From Candidatus Pacearchaeota archaeon (lineage in GTDB: Archaea; Nanoarchaeota; Nanoarchaeia; Pacearchaeales; GW2011-AR1), in contig NZER01000463.1 in the NCBI GenBank assembly GCA_002690445.1, forward strand, positions 1 to 19,297: a stretch of 19,297 bases of DNA. Reading direction: 5' to 3'. Made by a program: the position numbers and the translations under genes. Below, in pieces: positions 1 to 6,092 of the stretch. The notes beneath the pieces were generated by a model. It was not told the origin of the DNA and searched no databases. It worked only from the letters and a program-made list of their open reading frames with translations. Each line of letters opens with the position of its first letter. Within the stretch, counting starts at the first letter, position 1.

Positions 1-206
1 CAGACCTTTTATCCGAGCAGGAGTTGAGGAGTAGCCTTCAGGACGCGGAGGAGCGTGCTGACGCGGCTTTTGGTCGGATGGTGTCGCTTGGGGCATCGGT
101 CCGGCTGGAGGCGGAGCGGGAGGCCCTGGCGAAGGATGAGTATAGGGTCTTAAGCCGTCTGGTGAACCTTTACCGCCAGATGCTTCACGTGGAGGACTTT
201 TCATGA
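1..206 (+). CDS. C-terminal end of an unidentified helical protein (partial)
   Basis: The frame is open from the left edge of the window to a TGA at 204-206, so only the last 67 residues are visible. A TTG at 24 is the first possible start inside the window, but the frame continues upstream of it without a stop, so the gene most likely begins outside. The visible part is rich in Glu, Arg, Ala and Leu with heptad-like spacing and no Pro or Cys, as in a long amphipathic helix or coiled coil. I do not recognise a family. It is followed by a 250-bp non-coding region, so it closes the preceding transcription unit. It may be a real small phage protein, but with this little sequence the function is open. 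Confidence 0.55.
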   Translation, partial: DLLSEQELRSSLQDAEERADAAFGRMVSLGASVRLEAEREALAKDEYRVLSRLVNLYRQMLHVEDFS

Positions 207-241
207 GGGCATAGTTTTGGGCATATTTCACTGTCGGTTGT

Positions 242-297
242 GCAAGAACGGCCCCATTCATACCCCGCCCGTGAGACCTGAATGGGTCTCTTCTTGC
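242..297 (+). promoter_or_regulatory. Two-part hairpin with an overlapping alternative hairpin
   Basis: GCAAGAA (242-248) pairs with TTCTTGC (291-297), and CCCATTCA (253-260) pairs with TGAATGGG (279-286). They are separated by a 4+4 nt internal loop and capped by an 18-nt loop, giving 15 base pairs. The 3' half can instead fold as GAGACC (273-278) with GGTCTC (285-290), a 6-bp hairpin followed by TTCTT. The two folds exclude each other, as in an attenuator or a processed mRNA end. The element lies 36 nt after the upstream stop codon, so it may terminate or protect the upstream transcript. It is not a classical terminator because the T tract is short and mixed. Confidence 0.5.
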
Positions 298-305
298 GCG
301 TTCGA

Positions 306-348
306 ATAACCTTCCACCCCCGCCTCAGATAACCTTGCAGCACCCCCG
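306..348. repeat. Imperfect direct repeat ATAACCTT-N2/5-ACCCCCG
   Basis: ATAACCTT occurs at 306-313 and 329-336. Each copy is followed by ACCCCCG (316-322 and 342-348) after 2 nt and 5 nt respectively. Two copies about 23-26 bp apart, in a non-coding region just upstream of a putative promoter and near the terminase genes, could be protein-binding sites such as an operator or a terminase recognition (pac/cos) site. Two copies are too few to be sure this is not chance. Confidence 0.3.
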
Positions 349-376
349 ACATTACAAAATTGCCACAGGACAGGGG

Positions 377-405
377 TTGACGAGCGTCTTGAAGTGTGAC
401 ATTTT
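377..405 (+). promoter_or_regulatory. Putative promoter upstream of the terminase block
   Basis: TTGACG at 377-382 matches the -35 consensus in five of six positions. After a 17-bp spacer comes a poor -10 hexamer, CATTTT (400-405), preceded by TG at 397-398 as in extended -10 promoters. The start of transcription would be near 412. GTGT-type octamers surround it: GTGTGACA at 394-401, GTGTGGCA at 413-420, GTGTACA at 424-430, and the inverted TGCCACA at 361-367, possibly operator sites. The putative promoter at 8768 has the same GGGGTTGAC-N12-GTGTGA layout, which raises confidence. It would drive the hydrolase and terminase genes. Confidence 0.4.
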
Positions 406-456
406 TGTCGTAGTGTGGCAGGAGTGTACATTTGAGAGACGGTTTGTTGGAGCAGA

Positions 457-1179
457 TTGCTGAAGGGGGCGGTATTCTTGGTGACGCTGATAGCCGTAGC
501 CGGGACCCATGGCGGTCGCCACGAGAAGCCGTGGTTTCACTGGGGTAGCGACTGGTGGAACGAGGCCGAGCGTCGGGGTGCGCAACGGGCGGCCGTGGAC
601 CGGAGGCGGTGGGGTGGGGAAATAGATGGGATTTTCGGGGAAAACGAGAACTGGATTATCGGAGGGGAATACCTCTGGGACTTCATCGTTCACTCCTGCA
701 ACCCTTCCGAGACCGTGATCGTGGCCCACTCCCACGGAGGGACTGTGGTGGGGGAGGCCATCTGCGGGAAGATGAAGGTGAAGGCCCTCATCACCCTTGG
801 GACCCCAGTACGCAGGGACACGCGGCTGGCCTTGGGGATGATGGCCGAAGCGGCCGAGGCATGGACCCACATCTACTCGCCTTCTGACTGGTGGCAGCTC
901 CTTGGCGGCATTGGGGACGGTCATTTCTCTTTGAGGCGCAAGATGAGGCACGCCCACCGCAACATTCGCGTAAAGGGTCTGTCCCACGCTGATTTGCACT
1001 CTGTGAAGGCGTGGAAAAAGAACGGCTGGTGGGACCTGGTATTCGGGGAGGCGGCGCCTGCGGTCATTCCCGATGGGGAGCGGAAGGGTATAGGCTATGG
1101 GCCACGAAGTGACCATTACCTTGCAAGCCCCCCTTGCCCTTGGCGATGGAGATCGGGTTGCAGGCAGGGGAACTTGTAG
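457..1179 (+). CDS. Alpha/beta hydrolase (lipase/esterase-like)
   Basis: This 240-residue protein has the ordered motifs of an alpha/beta-hydrolase. A first strand runs into GTHGG (oxyanion region, His18). The nucleophile elbow AHSHGG holds Ser92, a variant of GxSxG with Ala in the first position. A strand with LITLGTP follows, then a likely acid in SPSDWW (Asp144) and a likely catalytic His in GLSHADLH (His177, or His181). This suggests a serine esterase or lipase acting on an ester or acyl group; the substrate is unknown. TTG at 457 has GGAG 4 nt upstream; GTG at 481, just before the first strand, with AAGGGGG upstream, is an equally possible start giving 232 residues. There is no clear signal peptide. 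It is the first gene after the putative promoter at 377 and precedes the terminase genes. Phage lipolytic enzymes such as mycobacteriophage LysB share this fold, but no specific link can be claimed. The last 30 residues overlap a competing start of the next gene. Confidence 0.72.
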   Translation: MLKGAVFLVTLIAVAGTHGGRHEKPWFHWGSDWWNEAERRGAQRAAVDRRRWGGEIDGIFGENENWIIGGEYLWDFIVHSCNPSETVIVAHSHGGTVVGEAICGKMKVKALITLGTPVRRDTRLALGMMAEAAEAWTHIYSPSDWWQLLGGIGDGHFSLRRKMRHAHRNIRVKGLSHADLHSVKAWKKNGWWDLVFGEAAPAVIPDGERKGIGYGPRSDHYLASPPCPWRWRSGCRQGNL

Positions 1180-1181
1180 CC

Positions 1182-1667
1182 ATGCCCGGCAAAGCCTCCC
1201 CCATGATGAAGCGCAACGCCAACCCTGTTTTCCCGGCTGGCGGCGGTGCGCTCGCCCTTCCGGGCACGTACACGGAGGACGTGGCGAAGGGGCATGAGTC
1301 GATTCACTACTGGATCGACCTTGCCCACGCCATCGCCTACGAAGTCTGGGTGCGCGTGAACTGGTCGAAGTTGGAGCAGAAGGGGCTTGATCCCAACACG
1401 AACAAAAAGATCAACAAACGCCGCGCGGGCTTTCTGAAAAGCTACTCGATGAACGGGCCCAAGGGTCTGGTCGCGCTCGCCAAAGAGGTCGAGCGGATCA
1501 CCACCGGGAACATCGCGGGGATGAACGCCTTCACGGGCAAGGGCGGCGGCGGGGGCGACACGATCATCAACATCAACGTCGAGAGGCCGAAGGGCGTTGA
1601 ACCCCAAACCATCACCGTACCCCCCGAACCCCCTATGACGGAGATCGCCGTTGACGACCGTCGTTGA
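1182..1667 (+). CDS. Probable terminase small subunit
   Basis: The gene sits directly before the large terminase and overlaps its start by 17 nt, the usual place of the small subunit that recognises phage DNA and regulates TerL. From the ATG at 1182 the product is 161 residues, in the normal size range. It has a basic helical middle (NTNKKINKRRAGFLKS), a further helix, a Gly run, and a Pro-rich tail after a DTIININVERP segment, a tail style common in small terminases. I see no unambiguous helix-turn-helix, so the call rests mainly on position. The ATG has AGGGG about 11 nt upstream and follows the hydrolase stop by 2 nt. A TTG at 1134 opens the same frame but lacks a ribosome site. An ATG at 1097 with a good ribosome site (GGAAGGG, 8 nt) lies in another frame that would join this one if one C were missing from the six-C run at 1128-1133. 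Confidence 0.5.
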   Translation: MPGKASPMMKRNANPVFPAGGGALALPGTYTEDVAKGHESIHYWIDLAHAIAYEVWVRVNWSKLEQKGLDPNTNKKINKRRAGFLKSYSMNGPKGLVALAKEVERITTGNIAGMNAFTGKGGGGGDTIININVERPKGVEPQTITVPPEPPMTEIAVDDRR

Positions 1668-3066
1668 AAAGACCTGGAAGCAGACCCTCGGTCAGTACCG
1701 GATCGAGCAGGCGACCCAGAAGGTCGTCGGCGTCAAGGGCGGGATCCGGTCCGGGAAGACCTTCGGCGTCCACATGCGCGTCACCGACCTCATCCGCAAG
1801 AACCCCGGGATGCCCGTCCTCTGCGTCCGCAAGCACAAGCCCGAACTCCGGGACAGCGTGTGGTTCTGGACCCGCGAGCACCCGAAGAACCCGTTTTCAT
1901 GGAAAGCCCTCGGCCTCCACCAGTCTGAAAACAAAGAGGACATGAACGTCTACCTCAAGGTCCACGCCCGCGCGGAGCCCAACGTTATCCACTACCGGGC
2001 CGCGTACCGGGACGGGAAAGAGGACCCCTCGAAATTCGGCTCCACCGAGTACGGCGTCATCTGGGTCGAGGAAGCGGACGAACTCAAGAAGGAAACGCTC
2101 GAATACCTTGAGGGCCGGATGTCCTCCCCCGAGTGGCCTAACCAGATGTTCTGCTCTTTCAACCCCCCGCGGAAGTCTCACTGGATCATGGGCCCGGAAT
2201 GGTTCGGGGAAGGCCACGGCGACACCCGGCTCATGATCACTTGCCCGACGCGGGAAAACCTGGCGAACCTCCGGGAGGGCTTTATCGCAGACCTGGAGCG
2301 GACGTACTCGAAGTGGTGGATCAAACGCTACCTGGACGGCGAGTGCATCCCGGACGTCACCGGCAACCCCGTCCATGCCGAGTACGACCCGGATCGCCAT
2401 GTCGCGCCGGAACCCATCCCCATCTTGCCGAACCAACCCCTGCTTCGCGGGTGGGACGCGCACCCCATCGGGATCTATGTCGGCGTCGTCTGGGCTCAGT
2501 ACGTTGGCGGCCGGCTGAACGTCCTGCGCTCGAAACTCTTCAAGCTGGGTGAGAACGCCGGGTTCGGCGACTCCGTGGACGAAGCGAAGCGGATGACGCG
2601 GATGTGGTTCCCGGACCACGCGTCCTCCCATTGCCTCGATATGGGCGACCCCTCCATCTACATCAAGAGCCGCGTCGGCCAGGGAGCAGACCTCCGGGCC
2701 CTCTCCGACATCATGGCCGAGAAGGGGATCAACTTCCGGGGCGGCGAGACCGCGTTCACCGTCCGGCGCCAAGCCATCGGCGACATGCTTTCGCGGTTCC
2801 CCGGTGGCAAGCCCATGGTCCAGATTGACCCGGGGCCCGACTGCGATCATCTGCGCGAAGGGCTGGAAGGCGGGTACGCCCTGCCCGAAGGCGAGTACGT
2901 GACCGGCAAGCAGATTCTCAAGACCGAATGGTCTCACGAGTGCGAGGCGCTTCAGTACATCGGGACCGGCCTCGACATGATGGACTGGGACCGGAAGGTG
3001 GCCGAGGCCGAGAAGCGGAAACGGTCCACGCCGTCGCCGACGAACAACGGATGGATGGCCGCGTGA
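1651..3066 (+). CDS. Terminase large subunit (DNA-packaging ATPase/nuclease)
   Basis: At 471 residues this has the size and two-domain layout of a phage large terminase, the motor that pumps DNA into the prohead through the portal and cuts it. The ATPase domain shows a Walker A motif GGIRSGKT (residues 30-37, Lys36), a Walker B ending in Glu140-Glu141 (GVIWVEEAD), and a coupling motif SFNPP (169-173). The C-terminal RNase H-like nuclease domain offers acidic residues at Asp269 (GWD), Asp330 and Asp333 (LDMGD), and Asp442 or Asp445. The TTG start at 1651 is chosen because GGAG lies 7 nt upstream and the Walker A then falls at the usual distance from the N terminus. It overlaps the probable small terminase by 17 nt, and its stop shares TGATG with the next gene. 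The family call is firm; which packaging type (headful, cos) it belongs to cannot be told. Confidence 0.95.
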   Translation: MTTVVEKTWKQTLGQYRIEQATQKVVGVKGGIRSGKTFGVHMRVTDLIRKNPGMPVLCVRKHKPELRDSVWFWTREHPKNPFSWKALGLHQSENKEDMNVYLKVHARAEPNVIHYRAAYRDGKEDPSKFGSTEYGVIWVEEADELKKETLEYLEGRMSSPEWPNQMFCSFNPPRKSHWIMGPEWFGEGHGDTRLMITCPTRENLANLREGFIADLERTYSKWWIKRYLDGECIPDVTGNPVHAEYDPDRHVAPEPIPILPNQPLLRGWDAHPIGIYVGVVWAQYVGGRLNVLRSKLFKLGENAGFGDSVDEAKRMTRMWFPDHASSHCLDMGDPSIYIKSRVGQGADLRALSDIMAEKGINFRGGETAFTVRRQAIGDMLSRFPGGKPMVQIDPGPDCDHLREGLEGGYALPEGEYVTGKQILKTEWSHECEALQYIGTGLDMMDWDRKVAEAEKRKRSTPSPTNNGWMAA

Positions 3067-3347
3067 TGCTTGTTGATATCGCAGAAATTACCGTTGGGGA
3101 GCGCCACCGCAAGTCCATGGGCGACCTGTCGGGCCTCATGGCGATGCTGAAGCGGGAGATGCTTCCCCTAAAGGTTGACCATGACGAGGTTCACGGAAGG
3201 CGGATGCAGATCAAGGGAACGGACATCAAGGTCAACATGAATATCCATCTTCAAGTGAAGTGCGACAGGGGCGGCGGCGAAAAGCCGAGAGGGTCGGGGA
3301 ACCTGTATCTCCAGAGCCACGAATCCAACCCGAACGGATCTCGCTGA
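3066..3347 (+). CDS. Small protein with a ParB N-terminal box
   Basis: The start overlaps the TerL stop (TGATG), implying translational coupling; an ATG at 3051 is possible too. The 93-residue product begins with VDIAEITVGERHRKSMGDL, which closely resembles the first conserved box of ParB/Srx-fold proteins (the I-x-VGERHRKDMGDL pattern seen in ParB-like DNA-binding or nuclease proteins). The following stretch LMAMLKREMLPLKV would match the next helix and strand. The second ParB box, GERRxxA, is missing; instead there is a short strand-rich segment (residues 47-66) and a Gly/Arg/Ser tail. It is too short for a full ParB domain of about 90-150 residues plus a helix-turn-helix. It could be a decayed or minimal ParB-fold protein, or a peptide-like adaptor. 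The resemblance was judged by eye. Confidence 0.6.
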   Translation: MLVDIAEITVGERHRKSMGDLSGLMAMLKREMLPLKVDHDEVHGRRMQIKGTDIKVNMNIHLQVKCDRGGGEKPRGSGNLYLQSHESNPNGSR

Positions 3348-3781
3348 TGACCCTCGTCCGCGAATTCGGCAAGTTCCTCGCCGTTCTCCTCCTCGCCCTC
3401 ACCGCCTGCGCCCCGGTCGCGGCCCCGCCGACCCAGACCCAGACCACCGCGGGCGCCGCCTGTCTGCCCGAGTGGTTCCCGAAGGATCTGACGGGATGGA
3501 CGCCTGTCGGGTCCGGTGGCGGTGCGATGAAGACCGATGACGGAAGCCTTCGGAATCTCTCCATGGTCCACTTCGCCCGCGACAAGAAAAGCATCATGAC
3601 GTACTGGCTGCGGGGGATTCTTGTCGTCGTGGACCTGAAACCCGGAGACCCGGACGCGCCGCCGCTCTACAACGCGGCCTTCGTCGTCCACGACGGAAAG
3701 ACTTTCAACGTGCGGGCGGCCCCGCTCGATTCCTGCGATTGGAAGAAGGCCGTGCTTGAGCCAGCCGGAGACGAAGCGTGA
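3347..3781 (+). CDS. Predicted lipoprotein of unknown function
   Basis: The ATG at 3347 overlaps the upstream stop (TGATG). The frame is open further upstream to 3260, but that extension lies inside the previous gene and would bury the signal sequence. The 144-residue product begins with a lipoprotein signal: a charged start (residues 5-9), a hydrophobic core, and a lipobox LTAC with Cys21 as the lipid-anchored residue. A Pro/Thr/Gln linker (about 22-35) follows, then a compact domain with two further Cys (about residues 41 and 125) that could form a disulfide in the periplasm. A segment resembling a transmembrane or buried strand, LRGILVVVDL, lies mid-domain. It is longer than an Rz1-type spanin and lacks that pattern beyond the lipobox and Pro-rich linker. 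Family unknown. A surface-exclusion or cell-envelope role is possible, but that is inference. Confidence 0.75.
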   Translation: MTLVREFGKFLAVLLLALTACAPVAAPPTQTQTTAGAACLPEWFPKDLTGWTPVGSGGGAMKTDDGSLRNLSMVHFARDKKSIMTYWLRGILVVVDLKPGDPDAPPLYNAAFVVHDGKTFNVRAAPLDSCDWKKAVLEPAGDEA

Positions 3782-3822
3782 TGGACCGCAAGAAGCCCAA
3801 ACCGAAACCACGACCCTACTGA
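3781..3822 (+). CDS. Possible 13-residue basic micro-ORF
   Basis: A TGATG overlap after the lipoprotein gene opens the frame MDRKKPKPKPRPY and stop. Seven of 13 residues are Lys, Arg or His-like basics and four are Pro in an alternating KP pattern. It could be a real micro-protein, or just a coupled re-initiation relay carrying ribosomes to the next gene, whose AGGGG site begins right after this stop. There is no independent support for translation. Confidence 0.2.
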   Translation: MDRKKPKPKPRPY

Positions 3823-3833
3823 GGGGATGAAAA

Positions 3834-4175
3834 ATGAGCGGTGGAACACAGCAAGCAACCGACCGGCTCGTAAGCAGGAGAAGGGAAGCCCTCACTGTCT
3901 CTTCGGCGGCTGTCGGGTTTAGCTCGGCGAAATACAACCCCGCCGGGACCAACCTCCCGAATGACCAGGCGGCCAAACGGGCTGAATGCCAAGTCCTGGA
4001 CGATACCATCCGCTACACCAAGGATGGGACGGCGCCGACCTCGACCACCGGATTTCAGGTGACCGCGGGGCAGGACTTCGTGCTTCGGAACATTGATGAA
4101 ATTTCAAGGTTCCAGGCGATTCGCGACACCGGGGCAACCGGCGACGCGATCATAACCGCCGATTTCCTGGGATGA
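3834..4175 (+). CDS. Small phage structural-type protein
   Basis: The ATG at 3834 has AGGGG 7 nt upstream. The product is 113 residues. Its layout is one I associate with small phage proteins found near tail or fibre genes: a short N-terminal segment, TVSSAAVGFSSAKYNP, an IRYTKDGTAPTSTTGF strand-turn-strand unit around the middle, a FVLRNIDEISRFQAIRDTG unit, and a final strand. This suggests one small beta-sandwich carried on the virion. No signal peptide, cysteine pair or catalytic motif is evident. Its stop overlaps the next start (ATGA), so it is co-translated with the fibre-like gene downstream. The exact role, such as decoration or adaptor, is not known to me. Confidence 0.65.
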   Translation: MSGGTQQATDRLVSRRREALTVSSAAVGFSSAKYNPAGTNLPNDQAAKRAECQVLDDTIRYTKDGTAPTSTTGFQVTAGQDFVLRNIDEISRFQAIRDTGATGDAIITADFLG

Positions 4176-4750
4176 CCCTCATGAGAAAACTCCGCCCCCT
4201 CTTCACCGTGCTGGCCCTCGCGGCGTTCGCCGTCCTTGGCTCTTGGGGCCTCATACTCCACGGGCCAGATGTCAGCCTTGCACAGCTTGGGCGTTCCCCT
4301 CGCGGGGCAAGGACAGTCACCTTCCCGATCTCCATCGCCAAGGGGGGGACCGGGGCCATCACGGCGGCGGCCGCCAGGACAGCCCTCGTCGTCCCCAACG
4401 TCGCAACGGCCGCAGAATGGACGGCGGCGCAAAACTTCAACGAGGTTGCCCTAACCGACGGCGCAAATATCTCCTGGAACTGGGAGACGCAACAGGCGGC
4501 CCGTGTCACCCTCACCGATAACCGAACGCTCGACAACCCGACGGCCGACACCTTCCCCGCCGGGAGGTTCGCTTCCCTGCGCGTGATCCAGGACGCCGGA
4601 GGCACGAACACGCTTTCCTATGGGAACGCCTACGATTTCCCAGGCGGGACGACCCCGACCCTAACGACCGACGGGGACGCCGTTGACCTCCTGACGTGCT
4701 ACTCCGACGGCACGGCCATCCTCTGCACGATCTCCCTGGACATGAAATGA
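4172..4750 (+). CDS. Tail-fibre-like protein with an N-terminal signal sequence
   Basis: The ATG at 4172 overlaps the preceding stop (ATGA); ATG at 4181 (three residues later) is an alternative and puts the basic RKLR nearer the start. The 192-residue product carries ISIAKGGTGAITAAAARTAL (residues about 50-69), the GGTGA-TAAAAR signature typical of phage tail-fibre linkers. A beta domain follows with NRTLDNP, QDAGGTNTLSYG and PTLTTDGDAVDLLTCYSDGT segments, a pattern common in fibre and tail-tip proteins. What does not fit is the first 30 or so residues: RKLR, then a roughly 20-residue hydrophobic core ending near SLAQ, which looks like a Sec signal or signal anchor. Fibres normally assemble in the cytosol. 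Either the protein is exported to the envelope or the segment is an oligomerisation or membrane tip. Confidence 0.75.
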   Translation: MTLMRKLRPLFTVLALAAFAVLGSWGLILHGPDVSLAQLGRSPRGARTVTFPISIAKGGTGAITAAAARTALVVPNVATAAEWTAAQNFNEVALTDGANISWNWETQQAARVTLTDNRTLDNPTADTFPAGRFASLRVIQDAGGTNTLSYGNAYDFPGGTTPTLTTDGDAVDLLTCYSDGTAILCTISLDMK

Positions 4751-5553
4751 AAAAGTTCCTGAACCGCTTCTTCGTATCGCTCACCCTGGCGGCCCTCTGC
4801 GCCTTCCCGATGCTGGCGACCGCTCAGTACCCGTCGATGATGGGGTTCATGGGGCAGTTGTCGGGCTATTCAGCCAATTCCACGCATTTTGACGGTTCTA
4901 ATGACCACATCGATCGCGGGGCTGAACTCAGCGGCAACGTGGACACCAAGGTTGGCGTGGTATCGTTCTGGATCAACCACACCGGGGGAAATGGCACCGC
5001 TCGGACAGTTTTCATGACCTCTGGAGGAAACTTCAAGCTGGCGCTCAACGCCAGCAACAAGTACGTCATTACGGGATATCAGTCAGGGTTAAAGCTGGCC
5101 TTAACGTCAACGACTGCATGGACGGAGGCGAGGGGCTGGCATCATGTTCTTCTCGCCTGGGACCTCGCCACGCCTGAAGCTCATATGTATGTTAATGGCG
5201 TGGATGACGAGGCGTCCAGCACGGAGGTTGATTCAACTGTTGATTATACCGGCGGCGACTTCTTCTTCGGTGCAAGCTCTAATCCGCACGAATGGATTAC
5301 CGCCGACGTTGCTGATGTGTATATTAACCTGGCCGAGTTTGTGGACATCTCAAATGCGACCAACCGCCTGAAATTTCGGACCTCGGGGGGAGCCCCCGAG
5401 ACCTTGGGATCGGACTGTTCCTTGCCGACCGGAACAGCCCCGATAATATGCCTCCTGAATGCATTTGAAACTTTTCAAACCAATCTCGGCGGCGGCGGCG
5501 GGCTCACGGAGACGGGGGAGTTGACCGCTGGTTCGTCGAGCCCGAGCGACTGA
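4747..5553 (+). CDS. Secreted LamG/concanavalin-like lectin domain protein
   Basis: The ATG at 4747 overlaps the upstream stop (ATGA) and gives 268 residues. Residues 1-26 form a textbook Sec signal: KK, a hydrophobic core, and ATA before Gln27. The mature part starts a jelly-roll lectin fold: THFDGSNDHIDRG (about residues 41-53), SFWINHTGG, a WHHVLLAWD strand, MYVNGVDDE and FFFGASS, the order seen in LamG/ConA-like domains that bind glycans or decorate fibres. The C-terminal 70 residues hold two Cys (in SDCSL and IICLL) that may pair outside the cytosol, a run of five Gly, and a Ser-rich end. It could bind surface sugars, perhaps on the infected cell. The N-terminal MKKFLNRF resembles that of the gene at 11565. 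Confidence 0.8.
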   Translation: MKKFLNRFFVSLTLAALCAFPMLATAQYPSMMGFMGQLSGYSANSTHFDGSNDHIDRGAELSGNVDTKVGVVSFWINHTGGNGTARTVFMTSGGNFKLALNASNKYVITGYQSGLKLALTSTTAWTEARGWHHVLLAWDLATPEAHMYVNGVDDEASSTEVDSTVDYTGGDFFFGASSNPHEWITADVADVYINLAEFVDISNATNRLKFRTSGGAPETLGSDCSLPTGTAPIICLLNAFETFQTNLGGGGGLTETGELTAGSSSPSD

Positions 5554-5564
5554 GGAGAGACCGC

Positions 5565-6080
5565 ATGAGAACACTGATTCTGGCCCTGCTGACCCTCGCG
5601 TACATGGCGCAACCAGTGTTCGCCGCAAGATGGGCGCGGGTCCAGGGCGGGGTTGTGATGCAGACATTCAGAGGGAACAGGGGCGTTGAGATAGGCGGAA
5701 TTCAGCATGGGCGCGGGATATTCAAAACTTGGACTGCCCAACAACTAGGGGGTGTCGGGATTTTCAGAATCATCGTTGACGCCAAGCCGGATTTCGACGC
5801 TCTCACTGAACGGCTCCGGGCCAACCGCCTCTCTGTCGGCGATGTCTACGCAAACGAAACGTGGACAGTGGTCTCCCTGTCACTGAGGCAGAGGAGGGCG
5901 GCTGCGCGGGCCGCTCGGGAGGCGCGATATCGAATCGGCATCGGGAACAGCGCCAGATTCAGGAACCTGATAATGGCCCAATTTTCCAAAATGAGAGATG
6001 ACGGGGTGGTTTTCACTGCCGCCATGGATGCGGCCATCACTTCTTGGGAAGCGGTCAACGCGGCGATCCCGATTCCGTAA
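5565..6080 (+). CDS. Secreted tail-associated-type protein
   Basis: The ATG at 5565 has GAGGAGAG about 6 nt upstream. The product is 171 residues. Residues 1-20 look like a signal peptide, cleaved after VFA (residues 18-20). The mature part has a beta-rich first half with IFKTWTAQQLGGVGIFRI, resembling the W-T-x-x-x-L-x-x-x-GIY segment I know from small tail or fibre-accessory proteins. It is followed by a basic helical segment rich in Arg and Ala (residues about 106-125) and a final helix. No catalytic motif or cysteine is visible. It forms a run of three signal-bearing genes with its two upstream neighbours. A fibre-accessory or envelope role is likely, but the family is not certain. Confidence 0.65.
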   Translation: MRTLILALLTLAYMAQPVFAARWARVQGGVVMQTFRGNRGVEIGGIQHGRGIFKTWTAQQLGGVGIFRIIVDAKPDFDALTERLRANRLSVGDVYANETWTVVSLSLRQRRAAARAAREARYRIGIGNSARFRNLIMAQFSKMRDDGVVFTAAMDAAITSWEAVNAAIPIP

Positions 6081-6092
6081 AGAGAGGATGAC

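Noticed and set aside
295..315. TTCGAAT tRNA T-loop-like sequence
   Set aside because: The flanks do not form a T stem and no cloverleaf with acceptor pairing can be drawn around it.
1897..2937. 346-codon open frame on the - strand across TerL
   Set aside because: It is antisense to conserved terminase motifs and shows no domain of its own.
3251..4009. 252-codon open frame on the - strand over the lipoprotein gene
   Set aside because: Antisense of a gene with a clear signal and coupled start; the product lacks recognisable features.
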